NCBI GenBank assembly: GCA_035509195.1
Contig: DATJLT010000217.1
Span: 1-5,929 of the forward strand
Source of the DNA: Chersky-822 sp035509195
GTDB lineage: Bacteria; Actinomycetota; Actinomycetes; Streptosporangiales; Streptosporangiaceae
Reading direction: 5' to 3'
Length of the DNA stretch: 5,929 nt
Shown: one piece after another, positions 1 to 5,002 of the stretch
How the letters are laid out: the number at the start of each line of letters is the position of its first letter
Numbering within the stretch: position 1 is the stretch's first letter
Program-made: the position numbers and the translations under genes
Notes under the pieces: model-generated
What the model saw: only the letters and a program-made list of their open reading frames with translations
Databases searched by the model: none
What the model was told of the DNA's origin: nothing

Positions 1-93
1 CTCGCGGCCAGAGGGCCGCGGGCGCAGCTGACGGCCGGCGCTGGTCCCCAGGCGCCGGTGGCTGGCAGCCCGTGGCCAGGTAGCCCCGCGTAG
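1..93. other. Left-edge GC-rich segment with two hairpins; possible tail of an upstream gene
   Basis: Two strong inverted repeats lie here. The first pairs CGCGGCC (3-9) with GGCCGCG (14-20) around an AGAG loop. The second pairs 35-44 with 48-58 around a three-base loop, with one bulged G at 52. Neither is followed by a run of T. Frame 1 is open from the edge to a TAG at 91-93 and would end a Pro/Ala/Gly-rich tail; frame 3 is open to a TAG at 81-83. Both frames have high GC at third positions, so frame choice cannot be settled from this fragment. The segment may be the 3' end of a gene that starts outside the window, or a non-coding terminator region. Confidence 0.3.
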
Positions 94-105
94 CCCGCCC
101 GGGCG

Positions 106-133
106 GTGACTTACTTCCCTGGCGGGGTATGAG
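106..133 (+). promoter_or_regulatory. Weak candidate promoter upstream of the dehydrogenase gene
   Basis: GTGACT (106-111) and TATGAG (128-133) are separated by 16 bases, and each matches four of six positions of the housekeeping -35 and -10 consensus. This would place transcription start near 140, giving a leader of about 60 bases before the GTG start at 200. An alternative -10, TAATGT at 146-151, has no convincing -35 partner. The call rests only on these short matches. Confidence 0.25.
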
Positions 134-190
134 ATCTCGCATTGGTAATGTCGGGCATTGGCGAGGCCGCTGCGGCCCGCGTGAGATCTT
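130..190 (+). repeat. Short direct repeats and inverted pairing in the dehydrogenase leader
   Basis: TGAGATCT occurs exactly twice, at 130-137 and 182-189, the second copy ending two bases before the ribosome binding site. GCATTGG also occurs twice, at 139-145 and 155-161, offset 16 bases. Because AGATCT is its own reverse complement, 131-140 can also pair with 181-190 as a 10-bp stem with two G-U pairs, enclosing a small hairpin (GGCCG 165-169 with CGGCC 173-177). The repeats could be operator half-sites or an RNA structure abutting the Shine-Dalgarno; chance cannot be excluded. Confidence 0.35.
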
Positions 191-195
191 GGAGG
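191..195 (+). promoter_or_regulatory. Ribosome binding site of the dehydrogenase gene
   Basis: GGAGG at 191-195 is a near-perfect Shine-Dalgarno four bases before GTG at 200. It decides this start over in-frame downstream codons, and the resulting protein has the full N-terminus expected for the family. Confidence 0.75.
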
Positions 196-199
196 AAAC

Positions 200-1660
200 G
201 TGGCTGCCGACCTCGCGAGCATAACGGGACTGAAAGCGCCGACCGGCCTTCTGATCGGCGGCCAGTGGTCACCAGGGCGAGCCGGGCTGCTGGAAGTGAT
301 CGATCCGGCGACCGAGGACCCGATCGCCGAAGTAGCCGATGCGACCGCAGACGATGCTCTCGACGCGGTCTCCGCCGCGTACCAGGCGCTGGCCGGCTGG
401 GCCGCGACGCCGCCACGGGTGCGCGGTGAGTGCCTGCGGCGCGCCTACGAGCTGATGATCGCTGACGCGGAAGCACTGGCGCGCCTGATGGTAATGGAAA
501 ATGGCAAGGCGCTGCGAGACGCCAGGGCGGAGATCACCTATGCCGCCGAGTTCTTCCGCTGGTTCGCTGAAGAGGCGGTGCGCATTGACGGCAAGCTGTC
601 CTTGGCCCCTTCAGGCGCGAACCGCATCCTGGTGCAGCACCAGCCTGTCGGCGTCGCCGTGCTCGTCACGCCATGGAACTTCCCCGCGGCTATGGCTACG
701 CGCAAGATCGGCCCTGCGCTGGCGGCTGGCTGCACGGTAGTGCTCAAGCCGGCGAAGGAGACCCCGCTCTCCGCGCTGGCCGTCGCCCGCATCCTGACCG
801 AGGCCGGGGTGCCGGACGGCGTGGTCAACGTAGTGCCGACCACCAAGCCGGGTCCGGTTGTCGGCGCCATGCTCGCTGATCCGCGAGTCCGCAAGCTTTC
901 ATTCACCGGCTCAACCGAGGTAGGCAGGACGCTGCTGCACACGGCGGCTGACACCATCACCAACTGCTCGATGGAACTCGGCGGCAACGCGCCGTTCCTT
1001 GTCTTCGCCGACGCCGATGTCGATGCCGCAGTCGACGGGGCGATGATCGCCAAGATGCGCAACGGCGGCGAGGCGTGTACCGCCGCTAACCGGTTCTACG
1101 TGCACAACGCGGTCGCGCACGACTTCACGGGGAAACTGGCCGCGCGGATGGCCGCGCTGAATGTCGGGCCCGGGCTCGAAGACGGCGTCGATCTCGGCCC
1201 GCTGGTCAACGCCGACACCAAGTCGAAGGTCGCGACCTTGGTGGAAGAGGCGACGAGAGACGGCGCCCGCACGGTGACGGGCGGCCGCGCGCCGGACAGG
1301 CGCGGGTACTTCTACGCGCCGACCGTGCTCGACGAAGTGCCGGTGACCTCGGGGATACTCGGGGAGGAGATCTTCGGACCGGTAGCCCCTGTTGTCAGGT
1401 TCAGCGACACCGACCAGGCGATCGCGATGGCTAACGGCACCGAGTACGGACTGGTTTCCTACCTCTACACCGCTGACTTGCGAAGAGCGCTCCAGGTCGC
1501 CGAGGCTCTCGAGGCCGGCATGGTCGGCATCAACAGGGGCGTGGTCAGCGACCCCGCTGCCCCCTTCGGCGGAGTCAAGCAGTCAGGACTCGGCCGCGAA
1601 GGCGGTCACGAGGGACTGCTCGAGTTCACCGAAACCAAGTACATCGCTGTAGATTGGTAG
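200..1660 (+). CDS. gabD: Succinate-semialdehyde dehydrogenase-type aldehyde dehydrogenase
   Basis: This is a cytosolic aldehyde dehydrogenase of 486 residues, normal length for the family. It most likely oxidises succinate semialdehyde to succinate with NAD(P)+, the last step of 4-aminobutyrate breakdown. The signatures are in order: WNFP with oxyanion Asn160, KPAKE with Lys183, the FTGSTEVGR nucleotide-binding turn (235-243), MELGG with general base Glu259, nucleophile Cys293 in GEACTAANR, and EEIFGP with Glu390. The C-terminal stretch DPAAPFGGVKQSG (451-463) is typical of the succinate-semialdehyde group, so I prefer that substrate, but related aldehydes are possible. Lys186 sits where NAD-specific enzymes usually carry Glu, which suggests NADP+ use. 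Only one cysteine lies in the active-site loop. The gene starts with GTG after a strong GGAGG and ends 4 bases before pafA, so the two are probably one transcription unit. The family is certain; the substrate and gene symbol are less so. Confidence 0.9.
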   Translation: MAADLASITGLKAPTGLLIGGQWSPGRAGLLEVIDPATEDPIAEVADATADDALDAVSAAYQALAGWAATPPRVRGECLRRAYELMIADAEALARLMVMENGKALRDARAEITYAAEFFRWFAEEAVRIDGKLSLAPSGANRILVQHQPVGVAVLVTPWNFPAAMATRKIGPALAAGCTVVLKPAKETPLSALAVARILTEAGVPDGVVNVVPTTKPGPVVGAMLADPRVRKLSFTGSTEVGRTLLHTAADTITNCSMELGGNAPFLVFADADVDAAVDGAMIAKMRNGGEACTAANRFYVHNAVAHDFTGKLAARMAALNVGPGLEDGVDLGPLVNADTKSKVATLVEEATRDGARTVTGGRAPDRRGYFYAPTVLDEVPVTSGILGEEIFGPVAPVVRFSDTDQAIAMANGTEYGLVSYLYTADLRRALQVAEALEAGMVGINRGVVSDPAAPFGGVKQSGLGREGGHEGLLEFTETKYIAVDW

Positions 1661-1664
1661 CACA

Positions 1665-3023
1665 GTGGACAGGCGGATCTTCGGGCTCGAGAACGAATAC
1701 GGCGTTACCTGCACGTTCAGGGGCCAGCGCAGGCTGTCCCCTGACGAGGTAGCGAGGTACCTGTTCAGGCGGGTCGTCTCCTGGGGCCGGAGCAGCAACG
1801 TGTTCCTGCGCAACGGCGCCAGGCTCTACCTGGACGTCGGCAGTCATCCCGAGTACGCCACGCCCGAGTGCGACAGCCTCGTCGACCTGGTTACCCACGA
1901 CAAGGCAGGCGAGCGGATACTCGAAGGACTGCTCGTGGACGCCGACCGGAGGCTGCGCGAAGAGGGCATCGCCGGCGATATCTACCTGTTCAAGAACAAC
2001 ACCGACTCGGCGGGCAACTCCTACGGCTGCCACGAGAACTACCTGGTCGCCCGCCACGGCGAGTTCGGGCGGCTGGCAGACATCCTGATACCTTTCCTGG
2101 TCACAAGGCAGATCATCTGCGGCGCCGGCAAGGTGCTGCAGACTCCGCGCGGCGCCGTCTACTGCGTGAGCCAGCGCGCCGAGCACATCTGGGAAGGCGT
2201 CTCCTCTGCCACGACGAGGTCACGCCCGATCATTAATACCCGCGACGAGCCCCATGCCGACGCCGAGCGATTCCGCCGCCTGCACGTCATCGTGGGCGAC
2301 TCGAACATGAGCGAGACCACGATGCTGCTCAAGGTGGGCACCACTGACCTCGTGCTGCGCATGGTCGAAGCGGGCACGATGATGCGTGACCTGACGCTGG
2401 AGAACCCGATCAGGGCGATCAGGGACGTCAGCCATGACATGACGGGCCGCCGCAAGATCAGGCTCGCCAGCGGCCGAGAGATGAGCGCGCTCGAGATCCA
2501 GCACGAGTACCTTGCCAAGGCGCGCAGCTTCGCCGACGCCAGGGGAACGGACAAGATCACCAGCCAGGTACTCGAACTCTGGGAGCGCGCCGTGCGCGCG
2601 GTCGAGACCGGTGACCTCGACCTGGTCGCCCGCGACATCGACTGGGTTACCAAGTACCAGCTCATCGAGCGTTACCGCACCAAGCACGACCTGCCGCTCT
2701 CCTCTCCGCGGGTCGCGCAGCTTGACCTGGCCTATCACGACGTGCACAGGGGCCGCGGCCTGTACTACCTGCTGCAGAAGCGCGGTGCCGTCGAGCGGAT
2801 CTGCAACGACCTGGCGATCTTCGAGGCCAAATCGGTGCCACCGCAGACCACGAGAGCCCGGCTGCGCGGGGATTTCATCCGCCGGGCACAGGAACGGCGG
2901 CGTGACTTCACCGTCGACTGGGTGCACCTGAAGCTCAACGACCAGGCGCAGCGGACCGTCCTCTGCAAGGACCCCTTCCGGTCCGTCGACGAACGCGTCG
3001 AAAAGCTCATCGCCGGCATGTAA
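1665..3023 (+). CDS. pafA: Pup--protein ligase PafA
   Basis: PafA uses ATP to phosphorylate the C-terminal glutamate of Pup and then joins it to a lysine side chain of a target protein. This pupylation marks the target for the Mpa/ARC-proteasome in the cytosol. The 452 residues match the mycobacterial length. The N-terminus (RRIFGLENEYGVTCTF) places Glu9 where Mycobacterium tuberculosis PafA has its essential metal-binding Glu9, and Asp57 in RLYLDVGSHPEYAT fits the catalytic aspartate. Other hallmark stretches are NNTDSAGNSYGCHENY (111-126), TRSRPIINTRDEPHADAE (184-201), GDSNMSETTM (211-220) and the C-terminal DFTVDWVHLKLNDQAQRTV. No key residue appears lost and no frameshift is seen. The start is GTG, 4 bases after the dehydrogenase stop, with no clear Shine-Dalgarno, so translation is probably coupled. 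The sister enzyme Dop (depupylase) is excluded by the close match to PafA at both ends. prcB and prcA, the usual upstream genes, are absent immediately upstream. Confidence 0.98.
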   Translation: MDRRIFGLENEYGVTCTFRGQRRLSPDEVARYLFRRVVSWGRSSNVFLRNGARLYLDVGSHPEYATPECDSLVDLVTHDKAGERILEGLLVDADRRLREEGIAGDIYLFKNNTDSAGNSYGCHENYLVARHGEFGRLADILIPFLVTRQIICGAGKVLQTPRGAVYCVSQRAEHIWEGVSSATTRSRPIINTRDEPHADAERFRRLHVIVGDSNMSETTMLLKVGTTDLVLRMVEAGTMMRDLTLENPIRAIRDVSHDMTGRRKIRLASGREMSALEIQHEYLAKARSFADARGTDKITSQVLELWERAVRAVETGDLDLVARDIDWVTKYQLIERYRTKHDLPLSSPRVAQLDLAYHDVHRGRGLYYLLQKRGAVERICNDLAIFEAKSVPPQTTRARLRGDFIRRAQERRRDFTVDWVHLKLNDQAQRTVLCKDPFRSVDERVEKLIAGM

Positions 3024-3036
3024 CCCGGTTCCGATC

Positions 3037-3089
3037 CCCTGAATCCGGGGTTTGAGGGCGAGATTCACCTACAAACCCCGGATCCAGGG
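3037..3089 (+). terminator. Strong inverted repeat after pafA, probable terminator
   Basis: Bases 3037-3054 pair with 3072-3089 over 18 positions with a single mismatch (A3041 against C3085), around a 17-base loop. The repeat begins 13 bases after the pafA stop, the usual place for a terminator. There is no T-run after the right arm, which is common in high-GC actinobacteria. The near-perfect symmetry would also allow a role as a 3' stabilising hairpin. Confidence 0.65.
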
Positions 3090-3117
3090 ACTGCCCGCCT
3101 GAGCGTCCCCCAGGCCG

Positions 3118-3123
3118 TAGAGT
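3118..3123 (+). promoter_or_regulatory. Candidate -10 box of the membrane protein gene
   Basis: TAGAGT resembles the TANNNT -10 elements of actinomycete housekeeping promoters. It lies after the probable terminator and 35 bases before the ATG at 3159. I see no good -35 hexamer at 16-19 bases upstream. Confidence 0.35.
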
Positions 3124-3142
3124 CTGCGCTGACGGGCTTGGC

Positions 3143-3148
3143 GGAGGG
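3143..3148 (+). promoter_or_regulatory. Ribosome binding site that decides the membrane protein start
   Basis: GGAGGG lies 10 bases before ATG at 3159. The longer reading frame could start at TTG 3138, but nothing like a Shine-Dalgarno precedes that codon and the GGAGGG would fall inside the gene. ATG 3159 is therefore preferred. Confidence 0.6.
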
Positions 3149-3158
3149 TCGGGGGACC

Positions 3159-4874
3159 ATGATCACGCCGGGGGAGCCGGAGGTTCATGGCAGCGGGGGC
3201 ACCTCGCTGCTGTTCTGGCGACGGCCGGGGCGCACGGCTTTTGCCAGGGCCGGCCTGCTGGCCGGGGCTGCCTGCGTCTGGGCGGTCGCCGGGATCACGC
3301 TGCTCGTGTGCTACCTGCATGTCGCGAGCAGCACGCCGGTGACCTCAGACGGGGCGTCAAACGCGCTTCAGGCATGGGACATGCTGCACGGGAACCCGCT
3401 GCTGCGCGGGTGGCAACTGTCCGACGTGTCGTTTTACACCACGGAACTGCCGCAGTACCTGGTGCTCGAGCGGTTGCTAGGGCTCACGCCCCAGGTGGTG
3501 CACGTGGCCAGCGCGACGACGTACACGGTACTCGTGCTGCTCGCCGCGCTGATCGCCAAAGGGCGCGCGACCGGGCGTGAAGGGCTCTCACGGTGCCTGG
3601 TCGCGGCGGGAATCATGCTCGCGCCGCAGGCAGGCAACGGCATCGCGGTCCTGATGGGCTCCCCAGATCACACCGGCAGCACGGTGCCGGTGCTGCTGGC
3701 CTTTCTGCTGATCGACAGGGCCGGGCGGCGATGGTTCGTCCCGGCAGCGGCAGGCCTCATCTTGTGCCTGGCCATCGTCGCGGACAGCATCGTCATGTAC
3801 ACGGGCGTGTTTGCTGTCATCGTCACCTGCCTGGCACGGATCTACCATGCCAGGTTCCTGAGGGCTCACCGCACGAGGTGGCGCGACCTGTCGTTCGAGT
3901 TCGCGCTGGCCGGAGCCGCGCTGGGCGCGGTGCCTGCGGCGGCGGGGCTTCTGCGCCTGATCAGGAGCGCGGGCGGATTCCTCGTCTGGCCGCTGCCGAC
4001 CACCCTGGCCGCCCCCTCCGATGCGCCCAAGTACCTGATGACGACAGGGAGAGGCCTCCTGCTGCTGTTCGGCGCCAACTTCTTCAGCCACAACGCGGGT
4101 TTCGTGGCCGCGCTCGCGGCCGCTCACCTGATCGGCCTGGTGCTGGCAGCCATTGCCACGTATCAGGTGATCAGGCACTGGCCTGCGATGGACTTCGCCC
4201 CGCAACTCCTCGCCTCTGGCCTGGTGATCGTGCTGGCCGCCTTCGCTCTGGGCACGCGGGCTGACAGCCTGCTCAGCGCCAGGGACATCGCCGCCGTCCT
4301 CCCCTTCGGTGCCGCGCTGGCCGGCCGCGTGCTCGCCGGCCGCCTGGCCGGCATCCGGCTGTTCCCGGCCCTCGCCGTGGTGCTGGCCGGCTACCTGTGG
4401 AGCCTCGGCCGGGTGGTGACGCTGCCACCCGCGCCGGCCGAAGGCGCGGAACTGGCACCCTGGCTGGCCGCGCACGACCTTGACTACGGGCTGGCCGGGT
4501 ACTGGAACGCCAATATCACCACCCTGGACACGGGCGGTGCTGTGGTGCTCCGTTCTGTGCTGGCCGACGGGAGCCAGATCACCGGCGATTACTGGGAGGT
4601 GCGATCACGCTGGTACAACCCGAAGGCTCACGACGCCAACTTCATCGTGCTCGTACCAGGCCCGCCCGGCTTCAAGCGCTACCCGACCGTCGGGTCGGTA
4701 CGAGCAACGTTCGGGCAGCCGTCGCGCATCTATGACGTCGGGGACTACACGGTTATCGTTTACGCGAAGAACCTGCTGACTTACCTGGTCAAGGGCGCAC
4801 CGCCCGCTCCGAGGACCGCGCCAGGCACCCCGGTGCCTCAGCCGTTGCCAGGGCCGGGCCATCCCGGTGAATGA
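3159..4874 (+). CDS. Polytopic membrane protein, GT-C glycosyltransferase-like, function unknown
   Basis: I do not recognise a named family. The 571 residues contain about ten to twelve hydrophobic segments between 31 and 417 (for example 31-54, 113-133, 174-186, 193-227, 247-267, 313-336, 349-366, 376-396, 401-417). A hydrophilic domain follows at about 420-545, then a Pro/Gly-rich tail (548-571). The loop after the first membrane segment (55-112) carries TSDGASNALQAWDMLHGN and a DVSFYTTELPQY stretch; a large acidic first outer loop followed by many membrane helices is the general plan of GT-C enzymes, which use lipid-linked sugars. Asp64, Asp74 and Glu96 are candidate catalytic acids, and GSPDHTGSTVP (167-177) looks like a second conserved-type loop. 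The C-terminal domain is rich in aromatics (GLAGYWNANITTL, DYWEVRSRWY) and is probably outside the cell. A transporter or other integral membrane enzyme remains possible. The gene follows the pafA terminator, so it is probably a separate unit. Confidence 0.85.
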   Translation: MITPGEPEVHGSGGTSLLFWRRPGRTAFARAGLLAGAACVWAVAGITLLVCYLHVASSTPVTSDGASNALQAWDMLHGNPLLRGWQLSDVSFYTTELPQYLVLERLLGLTPQVVHVASATTYTVLVLLAALIAKGRATGREGLSRCLVAAGIMLAPQAGNGIAVLMGSPDHTGSTVPVLLAFLLIDRAGRRWFVPAAAGLILCLAIVADSIVMYTGVFAVIVTCLARIYHARFLRAHRTRWRDLSFEFALAGAALGAVPAAAGLLRLIRSAGGFLVWPLPTTLAAPSDAPKYLMTTGRGLLLLFGANFFSHNAGFVAALAAAHLIGLVLAAIATYQVIRHWPAMDFAPQLLASGLVIVLAAFALGTRADSLLSARDIAAVLPFGAALAGRVLAGRLAGIRLFPALAVVLAGYLWSLGRVVTLPPAPAEGAELAPWLAAHDLDYGLAGYWNANITTLDTGGAVVLRSVLADGSQITGDYWEVRSRWYNPKAHDANFIVLVPGPPGFKRYPTVGSVRATFGQPSRIYDVGDYTVIVYAKNLLTYLVKGAPPAPRTAPGTPVPQPLPGPGHPGE

Positions 4875-4875
4875 C

Positions 4876-4918
4876 CTGCGGAGAACCTGAGCGTTTGCTC
4901 TTAACTCGCAGAAGGTTC
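4876..4918 (+). terminator. Weak overlapping inverted repeats after the membrane protein gene
   Basis: Three pairings are possible just after the stop codon: CTGCG (4876-4880) with CGCAG (4907-4911), GAACCT (4883-4888) with AGGTTC (4913-4918), and GAGC (4889-4892) with GCTC (4897-4900) around GTTT. The first two cross each other, so they are either alternatives or a pseudoknot. The structure could be a weak terminator, but the stems are short and no T-run follows. Confidence 0.3.
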
Positions 4919-4933
4919 GTGCGCTCGTGCGCT
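4918..4933. repeat. Tandem 8-base repeat CGTGCGCT x2
   Basis: CGTGCGCT occurs twice head to tail, 30 bases upstream of the TAGGCT box. Its position would suit a regulator site just upstream of the promoter, but a two-copy 8-mer in GC-rich DNA may be chance. Confidence 0.3.
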
Positions 4934-4962
4934 GGCCGATCAATACGTACTCGCGAAGCCGG

Positions 4963-4968
4963 TAGGCT
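4963..4968 (+). promoter_or_regulatory. Candidate -10 box of the FKBP lipoprotein gene
   Basis: TAGGCT fits the actinomycete TANNNT -10 pattern and lies 34 bases before the ATG at 5003, almost the same spacing as the TAGAGT box of the preceding gene. No convincing -35 hexamer is visible at 16-19 bases upstream. Confidence 0.4.
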
Positions 4969-4992
4969 GTCCAAACCGACGTTCCCGACTCT

Positions 4993-4997
4993 GAGGA
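4993..4997 (+). promoter_or_regulatory. Ribosome binding site of the FKBP lipoprotein gene
   Basis: GAGGA at 4993-4997 lies five bases before ATG 5003. This start gives a complete lipoprotein signal peptide, which supports it independently. Confidence 0.65.
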
Positions 4998-5002
4998 TTC
5001 CC

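Noticed and set aside
1626..2186. A 186-codon minus-strand frame spanning the dehydrogenase-pafA junction
   Set aside because: It overlaps two certain genes and has no recognisable motif; long stop-free antisense frames are expected at this GC content.
1665..3023. Dop, the depupylase homologous to PafA
   Set aside because: Length, the N-terminal segment with Glu9 and the C-terminal VDWVHLKLNDQAQRTV stretch match PafA from memory of the mycobacterial protein.
2220..3068. A 282-codon minus-strand open frame opposite pafA
   Set aside because: The + strand frame is a full, conserved PafA; the antisense frame shows no family features.
3138..3158. TTG 3138 as the membrane protein start, adding seven residues
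   Set aside because: No ribosome binding site precedes it, while ATG 3159 has GGAGGG 10 bases upstream.
3593..4264. A 223-codon plus-strand frame inside the membrane protein gene
   Set aside because: Its product is Arg/Gly/Pro-rich and lacks membrane segments or motifs, as expected of an out-of-phase reading.
4319..4360. Repeated GGCCGG-type inverted repeats inside the membrane protein gene
   Set aside because: They come from runs of Ala, Gly, Leu and Arg codons in GC-rich coding DNA.
3588..4475. A 295-codon open frame on the minus strand inside the membrane protein gene
   Set aside because: It is rich in Gln, Arg, Gly and His with no recognisable domain, and lies opposite a frame with clear membrane segments. 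It is a GC-rich shadow.
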